A DNA stretch of 64,000 bases. Source: Pithys albifrons albifrons. Taxonomy: Eukaryota; Chordata; Aves; Passeriformes; Thamnophilidae. Positions 39,775-49,800 of the stretch are shown in pieces; position 1 is the stretch's first letter; each line of letters opens with the position of its first letter. Under the pieces are notes generated by a model. That model ran no database searches. It saw only the letters and a list, made by a program, of their open reading frames with translations, and was not told the DNA's origin. The translations under genes were made by a program, and so were the position numbers. The DNA lies in contig NC_092497.1 in assembly GCF_047495875.1 (NCBI RefSeq), positions 29,207,889-29,271,888 on the forward strand. Reading direction: 5' to 3'.

Positions 39775-40733
39775 TCAACCAAGCTGGTTGTCTTCCCCAC
39801 CAGCTTGCCTTTTGGCACCCTGGGGCAGCTGTTCCTGCACACTCAAGACTTCCTTCTTAAAAGACATCCATCCCTCCTGTACCCCCTTGTTTCCAAGGGT
39901 TGTTTCCCAGGGTAAACTCTGAACTAGTCTTCTGAATAGGCAGAAATCTGCTCTCCAGAAGTACAGTGTAGAGGATTTATTGATGGCCCTCCTTACATCC
40001 CTAAATGTTGAAAATTCTGTTATTTCATGGTCACTGTGCCCCAGACAGCCTCTGACCACTACATCTCCCACCAGCCTCTTGCTGTTTGTAAGCACTAGGT
40101 CTAGCCGGGCCCCACCCCGGTAAGTTCATTTACCAGCTGAAACAGGAAATTATCCTCTATACACTCTAGAAATCTCCTAGACTGCCTCTTCTCTGCTGTG
40201 TTGAGCTCCCAGCAGGTATCTGGCAGGTTAAAGTAGCCCACAAGAACAAGGGCTGGCAATTTTGAGACATCCACCAGCCGCATGTGGAATAATTCATCCC
40301 CTTCATCATACTGGTTGGGTGGTCTGTTACAGACTCCCATCAGGATGTCAGCCTTGTTGGCCTTCCCTCTGACTCTGGTCCACAGGCACTCAACCTTATT
40401 GCTACTTACCTCGAGTTCTACAGAATCAAGAGGCTCTCTCAGATACAGAGCTACCCCTCCATCTCTCCTACCCTGCCTGTCGTTTCCGAAGAACCTGTAG
40501 CCACCCACAGCAGCACTTCAGTCATGCAAATTATCCCACCGCATTTCTGTGATGGCAGCTACACCATAGCTTTCCTGCTGCATAATGGCTCCCAGCTTCT
40601 CTTGTTTGTTGCCCATACTGAATGCCTTAGTGTACATGCACTTCAGCTGGGCTGCTGATTTCACTCTTAACTCAGGCTTTCCACCATTAAGCTCATCTCT
40701 GGAGACCCCAGTTTGAATCTCTTCCCCCTTCAA
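39775..40733 (-). pseudogene. CR1 ORF2 endonuclease domain (broken)
   Basis: The apurinic/apyrimidinic-type endonuclease that nicks target DNA for CR1 reverse transcription. Visible blocks in order: SAAQLKCMYTKAFSMGNKQE, AAITEMRWDNLHD, a stop, GGYRFFGNDRQGRRDGGVAL, CLWTRVRG, GVCNRPPNQYDEGDELF, LVLVGYFNLPDTCW, FLECIEDNFLFQLV and GHSDHE (about 40024-40041). The glutamate of ITE and the final SDH block are kept. The aspartate of the canonical G-D-F-N motif is tyrosine (codon 40233-40235, TAC for GAC). A stop after NLHD and a frame change near 40098 also break it. Identification by these blocks is firm; loss of activity is inferred. Confidence 0.9.
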
Positions 40734-40740
40734 ACCCAGT

Positions 40741-41145
40741 TTAAAGCCCTCTAACTAGCCCTGCCAGCTTATGGGCTATAGTCCTTTTGCCCTTCCTAGG
40801 TGGATGAAGCCTATTTGATTTGAGGAGACCAGGTACCATGGAGTTTGTCCCATGGTCAAAACCCCCAAAATTTCAAGAGTGGCGCCAATCCTTTAGCCTA
40901 GTTTTGATAAGATAGGTTTTCCTACTCTTCTTATTCATCTCCTCACTCATCCCAGCCAGCACAGGAACTGAGGCAAACACCACCTGTGCTCCTGTCCCAT
41001 GAACAGATTGACCCAGTGCCTTGAAATCCTTTTTAATTACCCTGCTATTCCTTCCATTAATGTCATCACTGCCAGTCTGGACTACTAACAGTAGTTAGTA
41101 GTTAACTAACTAATAATCTGAGGGCTGAATTAGCTCAGAAAGTGT
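40741..41145 (-). pseudogene. CR1 ORF1, C-terminal esterase part (broken)
   Basis: The rest of ORF1 on the far side of the inserted element. It reads TLSELIQPSDY, then a short expansion with two stops, then LLLVVQTGSDDINGRN, VIKKDFKALGQSVHGTG, AQVVFASVPVLAGMSEE, KTYLIKTRLKDWRHS, a stop, FDHGTNSMVPGLLKSNRLH and KLAGLVRGL, ending at TAA (40741-40743). The order matches the GDSL-like esterase half of avian CR1 ORF1, including the TGSDD block and the terminal H-L-T/P-rich block. The Asp of the usual G-x-D-G-x-H-L segment is not evident here. Several in-frame stops and the insertion upstream make it non-functional. Confidence 0.85.
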
Positions 41146-41215
41146 CACGTGAAAGGGAGGAGGGAGACGGAAATGCAAAGATTTCTAGTTTTAACTGTAT
41201 TAATAAGAAATTATT

Positions 41216-41458
41216 AGCTGTAAGCGCTTCTAGACAATCAGAGCCTTATGTCCCCAACACTGTCTGTTGACTACAGACAGCACACAGGTTGGAAGGGTTT
41301 CTGACCTCTGATATGAAGCCACACTTAAGCCAGGGAGAAATCAGAGCTGTAAGAGCTTCCAGACAATCAGAGCCTTATGTCCCCAACACTGTCTGTCAAC
41401 TACGGACAGAACACAGGCTGGAAGGTTTTCTAACCTCTGCTATGGGGACCACACTTAA
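41216..41458 (-). repeat. Two-copy 113/114-bp tandem unit with hairpin
   Basis: Copies at 41216-41328 and 41345-41458 (period 129) share AGACAATCAGAGCCTTATGT and most other bases. Each contains an inverted repeat of the CTGTCTG...CAGACAG type around a 7-base loop. The stem is perfect in the first copy; in the second one base differs (GGACAG). The unit lies wholly inside the LTR-like insertion. Confidence 0.92.
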
Positions 41459-42244
41459 TAGCTAGAAAACTTTCCCCACAACCGCTCCCAAAATAACATT
41501 TATTAATACAAACATGTGACAGTTATTGTGGGTTCTGCTTTGCCGGTGATAATGTTCAGCTGCAAGATTGTATTTAATTGATAATAAAGGACCCCAAAAG
41601 AAACCAGCACAAAACACATTTTACAGAGACAAACACACTAAATTCAAGTTACAATACAGCAATGTATCCCATTTTCATGACAGACAAAAACTAGCAACAA
41701 AGAACTACTAACTAAAAACACAGCCACCTAAAACACTTATCTAGACACTCTCTCAATAACATAGGACAATAAAATATCTTGCACACCACTCTCTCTGTAA
41801 CACAAAACAAAAAGAAAGAATGGAGCTGCTTTTTATCAACACACGTTGTAAAAGAAACTGCACATTGAAAGTAAAGCAAGTTACTGTAGTTGCAAAACAG
41901 AGCTGGGTCTTATAAAGTAAAAACAGCAAAAAGCAATAACCAATATAAAGTAGCAAAGTGTGAACCAAGTTACTGTTATTAGTATTAAGGCAGCAAAGCA
42001 CTGTCAGGAAAGAAGATGCTTACAAAGAATCAAGTAGCTGTTAGCATAAGATGCAAGATAAAATATATAAAGGAATAAGCTTTGTAAGAAAGTAAAGTTA
42101 AGAAAGTAAAGTATAGAAAAATAAAAAGCACATGGTCTTCTCACCCCTACATTGTTCCAGGAGGTAGGAGGATACAGGACAAGCTGCAGCAGTTACCCTC
42201 ACGGAGTCGTGGCATTTTCCCTCTCTGCTGGAGTTTAAACTCCA

Positions 42245-42265
42245 CACTTTTTATACCTTTTTTTT
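42245..42265 (-). promoter_or_regulatory. Candidate LTR TATA box
   Basis: The minus-strand sequence AAAAGGTATAAAAAGTGTGG is a strong TATA-box match inside the LTR-like insertion. It supports minus orientation for that element. Activity cannot be judged. Confidence 0.4.
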
Positions 42266-42525
42266 TCCTTCATGTGGTTTTGTGTGACTAAAAGTCAATC
42301 TTTTGGTGGGGTGTACAGATGCCTGAGAGGGGTAGCTCCTTTGAGTGGTCATAGAAGATATCGTAAAGGGAGGCTGTGTCATTTTTTAACACTTCATCTT
42401 TTGTTAATCTCATTAGTTTGAAAGCTTTTGTTCTCTGCTGGAGCACCCCTCCAGGGGGCTGAGGTGTCTCCCTCAATCCATCCAGGCTTACCAGGGGCCA
42501 TCACCCCACAGAAGGTATCTTACTA

Positions 42526-43186
42526 GTATATCCCTCACCCTGGCCCCAGGAAGACAGTAAATCTCCCTGTGGGATGGCTCTGGTCAACATATAGGGCCTT
42601 CAGTTCCCCTCAAAAGGGAGTCACGACTACAACTACCCTTCTTTTTGTTCTTATAGCTGTAGTCGTAATATGTCTGGTAGCTGGGGGGCAACCAGGAGAC
42701 ACTCCAGACAGATCTTCCTCTTGACTCTCCTCTACTTGACTTTCTGGCCCCAGGGCCTCCTATCTGTTCTTTAAGGGCACCCAGGGAGGTGATGGGGGTC
42801 GGGAGGGGTTCTTTTAGTTCTCCAATCAGGGACCTGTTTCCATTCCCCCCATCCACTCAGTTTGCTCCATCTGCCCAATGGCAGGAGGGGTGGAGCTTCA
42901 GCGTCTCCTGCTGGACTTCCTTAGGGGTTGAAAGGGTGTGACTCTGCCAGACAATTTCACTTTCACTAATGCTTCTTAGCCTCTCAACCTCTTCCTTGAG
43001 CTCTGTCACCAGGCACAGGAAACCATTCACCTGCTCCCATCACATGCAGGTGCCTCTCACAGTGTCCTGTGGTACTAATGCCAGGCTCAAACATGTGCAG
43101 CCAGAGACCTGAACAAATGCATCCTTCTTGGAGAGTTCTGTCTGCGTTAACACACTTCTAGTGATAACAGCAGCAACGGCTTTCAT
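42526..43186 (-). pseudogene. CR1 ORF1, N-terminal part (broken)
   Basis: ORF1 of the large CR1 encodes the nucleic-acid-binding and esterase protein of the element. The start chosen is the ATG complementary to 43184-43186, which begins MKAVAAVITRSVLTQTEL, the expected CR1 ORF1 opening. It is followed by VQVSGCTC and VPQDTVRGTC. An in-frame stop follows at about 43040. Further on come a heptad-like stretch VTELKEEVERLRSISESE, then a Pro/Gly-rich linker, then the esterase nucleophile block RDSLLRGTEGPIC (serine at about 42617-42619). The usual glycine of the GDSL motif is arginine here. The frame continues through LPGARVRDI to about 42526, where the LTR-like insertion breaks the esterase. Family assignment is from motif knowledge. 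Confidence 0.88.
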
Positions 43187-43400
43187 TTTTTTGGAAGCCT
43201 TTACTGGCTTTAGTTGAGTTGTGAGGGGAAAAAAAAAGCTCACCTGAGGGAGCTGGGAGGTCGCTGTGCTCTCCTGCTCACCCTGCCTGTGTGAACTGCC
43301 GTGCCATGCTCTCACTGATGTGTTGCCCACTTCTGTTTCACACACTCCCTGGTGATGTTTTTAAAGCCTTCTCTAGCACCTGCCTATGAGCCTGTCCCTC

Positions 43401-45423
43401 CCCTCACTCATCTGTTCCCGAGAAGTAGCTAAGCCTGGGCATGATTCTTCATCACCACCTTTGAGATCTTGGAAGTTTGTGATTAGAACTCCCTGACCCA
43501 CCTTTTCTCCAGGGAGAGCAAACCCACACACTAATACATTCATCAACCTAGTGGTCTTTCTTCATGTCTGATGCTCTTACTTTCTCATTCCAAAGGGATC
43601 AAGACTGGCTTAAGAAATGCCAAGTTGGGTGGAATATTCACATCCCTAATTTGCTGATTGTTCTCCAGTTGATGGAACCAAGATGACAATTGGCCTTCAT
43701 TGTTTTAAAGTTGCACTTGTGCCTGGCTTGCCACCCACCCAGTCAGTCCTCTGCAGGCAGGGGCAAGCGGCATTGACAGAAAACATAATATGACCATGGC
43801 CTTGGGGCTGCACCATCTTCTGAGGTCTATTATAGGGCTTGTTCTTGCTCCTGCAGATCTAACCAATAGATGAAGAGTTATCACTCCACTAGCATAAATT
43901 AAGTCCATGTTTTGTGCATGAAAAAGAAAAAGATAACTTTCCCAAGGACTTTATGCATGGTTATGGTGAAAATGCAAGAGAGAGAATAAATGCAGTCTTG
44001 ATACAAGACAAAGAGAATGGTGAAAATATAGACTTAACCTCAATAAAGGGGCAAAATTAAATGTCAGAGAAAGATTTCAAGCTAAATTATATTGGGAAGT
44101 GGAATACCAAAAAAATATCTTCGAAATTAGAGGTATGTTTTCAACAACAAATACAGTTCTTCAGATAATACACAAAGATTGGGTGCACTCTGCCATCTGC
44201 TATAATTACTAAAACTCATTCATTATTTCTTGTTTAGCAATATGTCATAAGTTCCACCCAGGCAATTTCCCTTTATCCTTCATAAACATATAGTAAGAGA
44301 CAGTGCCTGTCATGGCAGCCTTAAATGCACAAGGTAAAAGATAGGAGAAAATATGGAAATGAATCACAGGGAGAGACAAGTGATTACGTTTTTTTAAAAT
44401 AATTGAAGTGATTGTGAATCTTTTCATATTTAATAACATTACCCTTAGTGACTGGCCCAAGGACAAATGTGAAGCCTCTCGTAGAGAGGGATATTTAGCA
44501 AATATGTTTTAAGTCACCATCCAGAGCCTTCAACAAAGCCCTTGGACCATGAAAGACACTGACCATGGAGCAGGGTTGCAGCATCACCACCACATCCCTG
44601 ATACCTTTTCTTAATATTTTACTATTCCATTTCAGGCAGATTTTTTTAAACAAAAGAGACACCAAAAAAAAAAAGCACAAATACTCTCAGAGGGATAAGA
44701 TGGACAGATACCTGCCTTCACATCTATTTCATTATTTCTCACTACAAAAACATCTTAAAATAATTGTTTCTGCTTCTAGGATCTCCATTGAAACAGATAT
44801 AAAATTATGTTCTTGTAATTAGAAATGTTTGGAAGAATGCAATGAAAACAAGAGATAAATGCATAATTTTGCACATTTAGTTATATTTAGCTGGTAAATG
44901 TCAATTATAAACATGTATAAGGGGTAAAAACAATGCAAACTGTTGATGTCAGGCAATAAGCTGGTTTGGAGGCATAAACGGGGAGAATTCTCACTTTTTG
45001 GTACTGTTGTTTTCTGACCAGCACTGCAGAAATATCTGAAGGGCTAAAATTCACAACTATTTTAGTTACAAAAATATCCATCCTTGTGGCTCTTCTACCT
45101 ATTCCCTGGCAAAACTCATACAATATGGAAAATACTGGATCATCTGCCTTGTTTACCTGGGACCATAAAGATGAAAAGAAAAAGAGTAGGAACAACTTTT
45201 GCATCTTTCCTTTACCTCTGTACAAGAGAAATAAATGTGCTCTGGAAGATTTGGTTGTTCAAGAAGGAAAGAAAAACTTTAGCAGAAATGGAAAATACAA
45301 AGGCAGGAGGCTGGTTACCCAAGATGGGAGTGGAGAGGAGATGGAAGAAGGATGGAGGTTGGAAAAAGAGTAGGGACAAGGTGGGAGAGGAAATAGGGTG
45401 TTGGTGAAGACCCTGATCTCTTC
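43401..45423. other. Gene-free unique sequence
   Basis: Right flank of the large CR1. No gene, RNA or transposon was recognised. Overlapping short frames on both strands near 44.9-45.4 kb show no domains. Confidence 0.4.
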
Positions 45424-45707
45424 TCTGTAGTGACCAGTGACAGGAGCCAAGCAAATGGCCTGAAGTTGTGTCAGGGGAGGTTTAGGTTAGATATTAGAAA
45501 GAGGTTCTTCATCAGAGGGTGGTTGGGCTCTGGGCTCCCCAGGGAAGTGGTCACAGGACCAAGTCTAACAGAGTTTAAGAAGCATTTGGACAATACTCTT
45601 GGGCTCATGGTGTGACTTTTCAGGATGGTCCTGTGCAGGGCCAGGAGTTGATCTCAGCAATCCTTGAGGGTCCCTTCCAACTCAGCATATTCTTTGATTC
45701 TGTGACT
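45424..45707 (+). mobile_element. CR1 LINE 3' fragment, plus strand
   Basis: The only clear plus-strand CR1 copy in the window, about 284 bp. It encodes the RT C-terminal tail ([38 protein letters not shown]) followed by the 3' untranslated phrases GGATGGTCCTGTGCAGGGCC and GGGTCCCTTCCAACTCAGC. It ends in octamer-like repeats ATTCTTTGATTCTGTGA. A 61-codon frame survives, but there is no start or upstream domain. Confidence 0.93.
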
Positions 45708-47185
45708 AACATGCAATGCAGTATTACTCAAGACAGATGTGCAGAAGAAGGAATTGGATTTCGTCTCTCCTGCAGGAGAGCAACACATGCAGAGACTGTT
45801 ATTCCAGAACTCTTGAAATGTAGTAAACCAATGGATTGTCCTGGTCCAAATTTATTGTACCACAGATGTAGAAATGATGGATTGGTTTCACAGACAGTCC
45901 TCTAATTTTAATCACATCAAAGACAAGCACATTGCTTCCAGGGTCAGCAAAGTGGCACAGTCAGTTTGGGGCACCACTAAATATGGTGCACTGTGAGCCA
46001 GCCATGGAAACCATCTGTGACAGCTGTGTACACTCTGACTACTCTGCTTTGGAAGACCCTTCCCGTCACCACGTTTGCATTACCCACCACTCTCAGCCAT
46101 GCATACAAGGTTAGTGGCAATAATTCAGATAAATCAGGCTGGCACCCAAGTGTGCAACTGGACTTGGATGGGTGGAAGGCTCTAGAGGAGCCCAAAGCTC
46201 CACGCTCCCATTTCTAACCACAGAAATGGAGTAGGCTTATTCTGGTACCCACGTCCACAGCAAGATGTTTGACAAACTCCTTCTCCAAACCAAGTTAAGG
46301 AATTTGAGCTCTCTTTCCGTCAGAGACACAAACCATAATTCTGATCATACATCAATCACTGGAGAATATTTGACAGCCCTTTCTTCAAAAATTCCCCCCA
46401 GTAGGTAGTGAGTTTTATCCTCACATGGGTGAAAGTAAATTGTTCTCATGATTCATCAGATGTTTTTTCAACTGCTTTCTATACCACTGAAATATTCTCT
46501 GTTCTCCCGGATATCTTTAAACTCTCCTCCAATTGGTTACACTCCTATCCTTGCAATGCATGTACAGCCATGAAGCCATACCATTAACCTCATATTGTCT
46601 TCTTTTTTAATTTCCCATTGTTTAGTAAAACCTCAAAATATTCCATAGTGTGTCTTTAACTATACATTTAGTTCATATACAACTGAATTTAATAAAAGTT
46701 CCCAAGTTGATAGAGCCCATTCATTCTGTATGCAATTCCTTCCTTCTTCCTGGTGCTTCAAATCCTTGAAAAGGGAAAGAACCTATTCATTTTTTGGGTT
46801 TTTTTTTATTTTTCTAACATATGAAGCATGTCTTTTGTTATTTCTCATGTAAAACATACTTCCGATTTTTACAAAATTACACTGTTGGTAGCCTCTTGGA
46901 TGTCTATCACTTCTGCAGTATGAGAGCTCTTATTTTTGGACTTAGTAGTCTGATAAATTCTTTTTTTCTTTTCTGTCTGTCTCACTCATTCCCCTTTGTT
47001 CTTTCAGCACTTCGTTCGAAACAGTAGACAGCAGTAAGATCCCTTAAACCAGAAAATTGGTCCATCAGCATTACACTATCTACAAATTCTTTGTGTTGCT
47101 ACCTTATCTCTGCCTTATCTGTGTAGATCTGTGTCATGTGCACTTTTCATTTTCATGTAGTAGGTTCTCAAGTCTTGTCAAAGCT

Positions 47186-47225
47186 CTGCTGTCTTACTTT
47201 AAGTAGCTGCTGTCTTACTTTAAGT
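47186..47225. repeat. 19-bp tandem duplication
   Basis: CTGCTGTCTTACTTTAAGT occurs at 47186-47204 and again at 47207-47225 with no mismatch, a 21-base period. Confidence 0.95.
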
Positions 47226-47814
47226 TTTTATGAGGTGAACTATTTCCAAACCCTGTTGTGTGAGAACAACATAGTGCTTTTTATGGCACACCTTTCTTCT
47301 GGCAACCACAGTGAAAAGGCCTTACTTCATTCTTAATATTTTCTCAATATGTCCAGAAGGTTTTGGCACTGGTGGAGCTGTATTTTTTTCCATCTTTCAG
47401 TCAGAGAAGGAGTAACTCTGCCCTTTTCCTCTGTTTTTTTTTTCTCTATGATTACTTCCAAAGCCACTTAAGCTAAGCCCTCAGACGTGCATACAGTACA
47501 CGGTGAGCAATATGCAACACACAGTCTGATCATTTGTAACAGCATTTCCATATAGGAAAGTGCCTCCTATTCTATAATTTCCAGACCAGAAACCAAGGAG
47601 CTGGCTGTGATTTCATCAGGTGGTTCAATATTTAGTCCAGACCTGAAATGAACCTGTGTGAGCTGGGATTAATCAGGATACATCAAATAACAAGGACAGA
47701 GCTGCAAAGACCATGCTACAAGCATTGTGCCATTGAATGCAGGAGAGAAGGCTAGTCCCAGTACTCTCAGTATTGGGACTGTTAGAGAAAGGGAAATGCT
47801 TGTCTCTTACTTGC

Positions 47815-48120
47815 TAAATTTAACTCTCTGACTGGAGATAGTAGAGCCTTAGGAGCTGTGCAGAGCCCAGCAATGCCAGCACAGCTGCAGATGCTGCAGA
47901 GGGTCTCTGCGGCCGAGGGCAGAACAGAGCAGCTGTGCTTTCTGGCAAATCTGCTCCAAGAGGTGTCTAGGTTCCCATGACCAGCTGCGGAGTGCCCCGT
48001 GCCCCAAGAGGTCTCACGGTGTGGCACCACTGGCTGGGAGAGTGCAGCTGGGCATGGCATAACACTGCTTCTGCCACCTTTCCTAATGTCACACCTGGAG
48101 CCCTCCAATCACCAGGGAAG
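47815..48120. other. GC-rich patch, identity unknown
   Basis: About 300 bp clearly richer in G+C and CpG (for example TCTGCGGCCGAGGGC near 47907) than its flanks. A 108-codon minus-strand frame (47782-48108) covers it but shows no motif I recognise. It could be an unrecognised repeat, a small CpG-rich regulatory element or a retrocopy. Confidence 0.3.
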
Positions 48121-49555
48121 ATGTCCTAGCAGTTAACATGGCTTGAAGTGGGACCCTGCAGTCCAGCTGCTCACCACACTGGAATAGAGCTCTTCACCCT
48201 GAGGTCTCTGTTAATGCTGCTACTGCTCAGAAACTCAAACTTCGGAAAGAATTTGGATGCTATATTTATGTGCTGACAAATAAATCCATCATTTGTCACA
48301 AAAGTACTGTTTAAATTCAGCAACTGATCCTTATTTCTTAATGACCAAAATAACAATCAAGGGGGAAACAGTGCTCCCTTCTCAACATTTCAATACATTT
48401 AAGGTTGTAATAGTATTTTAATTCAGCATAACTAATGTGTTGCATGGAAAAGACAGAATAGTTCCAAATGTAACTTCAAGAAAGCACCAAGACAGCTACA
48501 CCCATTGTGTCTCAACACTAATTATTGTCATGTCTCAACTAAGTCCTTTATGACAGTCATCATATCATAGCAACCTGATAAGCGAATATTTGTGGAACTC
48601 TCACATAAATACTTGAGGATAATAAATGATATTTATCTTTTTCAGCACTATCGTATACTACATGTCATTTTGTCTGTGGTGTATCTAGCTCAAGATCAAT
48701 GAATCCAGCCCTGGCACTAAACAGCTAAATAAACTATCATACTCAATGTATGACAAATCTCTTGCTATCTCCTGCGTGCTCCAAATCAGAACCCTGCCTT
48801 TGTGTTAAACTTTTTGTGTTCAGAAATGCTTCTTCTGAAGATGGATTGCAAAGCCTGTACATTTCCTCTAACTTTGCAATATGATATTGATATAAATGTA
48901 CACCAGTAGTAAACCAGAGGTAGAAAGAGGAAGATCAAACACTGGATCATCTCCTAAAACTCTGAATTTTCAGTCAAGTTCACCATTCAATTTTCACCAT
49001 TTATTCACTGAAAGAAAATATGTTTATGAAGTCATTCAAAAAGGGGGGAAATTCTCTATGCTCCTGCATTTCTATATTTATTTTCATTTTCTCCTAAACA
49101 ACTCTTGTTTGCAACCTGGAATGAGTCTCAGAGGGCTGATAAGGACACTTTTCCTGCAGCGAACTAGCAAGAACCCATTCTCTCATCTCTCCAGATACTC
49201 AGTTAAGTCCCAAAATACATGATGGTTACAAAGAGGAAAATGTGGTCCAAATTTCTCTGCTACAGGCCTCATGTCAAGGCTCGGATTTCTGTTGTGAAGA
49301 TGAAAACCTGATGCCACATCCAGAAATTATGCCAAGTCAGCTAGGAATGCAGCAGAAATAAGAAGAAGCAGTGATAACTTTTCTGAGGAAGCAACCCCAA
49401 ACTTACTGAACTGGTTTGGAGACAAGTGTCCCTATTACAGTTGTGTGTATGATATTCCATAAGAGGTAAATTATTTGAAAGCTCCATGAATAGACAAATA
49501 AATCTATTTCAAAGTGTCCTATGGTAAAGGCCACGTAGAAAGGGAGATGCATATA

Positions 49556-49800
49556 GAATAATAGAATGGTTTGGTTTGGAAGGGACCTGGAAAGTTATTT
49601 ACTTCCAGTCCTTCTGCCATGGACAAAGACAACTTCCACCAGGCCACATTGCTCAAAGTCCCATCTCACCTGGCTTGAACACTTCCTGGAATGGGGCAAC
49701 CACAGCTTCTCTGGACAACCTGTGTCAGCAACTCACCACCCTCACAGTCAAAAATTGTCCTCTTGTAGCCCCTTTTTGTACTGGAAGATGCTCCCAGCTC
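49556..49800 (-). mobile_element. CR1 LINE 3' fragment
   Basis: 5'-truncated CR1 on the minus strand. Plus-strand phrases are AGAATAATAGAATGGTTTGG, GGAAGGGACCTGG, CTTCTGCCATGGACAAAGAC, GCTTGAACACTTCCTGGAAT and ACTCACCACCCTCACAGTC. The match fades after about 49800, so the inner limit is approximate. Confidence 0.9.

Larger units (their letters stand above)
41146..42525 (-). mobile_element. LTR-like insertion inside CR1 ORF1
   Basis: About 1.38 kb that interrupts the CR1 esterase between ARVRDI (right flank) and TLSELIQPSDY (left flank), so it inserted after the CR1. On the minus strand, GGTATAAAAAG near 42251-42262 is a good TATA box, which suggests an LTR promoter in the same orientation as the CR1. 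The distal part contains a duplicated hairpin unit (41216-41458). Limits are good to about 10 bases. I could not identify the terminal TG/CA dinucleotides or a convincing target duplication. Near the left junction the CR1 itself carries a small duplicated TTAGTAGTTAACTAAC-like expansion (41095-41115). No gag, pol or env coding sequence is visible. It could be a solo LTR or a non-autonomous element. Confidence 0.6.
35442..43400 (-). mobile_element. Near-full-length CR1 LINE with three nested insertions
   Basis: A CR1 non-LTR retrotransposon on the minus strand. Its 3' end, at the left, carries degenerate octamer repeats of the ATTCTATG type (plus strand ATCATAGAATC, 35443-35470). Reading leftward from about 43400 come a 5' untranslated region, ORF1 with a CR1-type N-terminal region and a GDSL-type esterase, then ORF2 with endonuclease and reverse transcriptase. 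Removing inserts at about 41146-42525, 36757-38597 and 38610-39141 with their duplicated target bases leaves about 4.2 kb, close to the usual full length of about 4.5 kb. Every domain carries stops or frameshifts, so the copy is dead. The 5' limit is approximate. CR1 usually makes no clear target duplication and none was seen. Most avian CR1 copies are short 5'-truncated tails, so a copy this complete is uncommon. Confidence 0.93.
45708..49555. other. Gene-free sequence with a GC-rich patch
   Basis: No recognised gene. Contains a perfect 19-bp tandem repeat at 47186-47225 and a GC-rich, CpG-containing patch at about 47815-48120 in otherwise AT-rich DNA. Confidence 0.4.
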
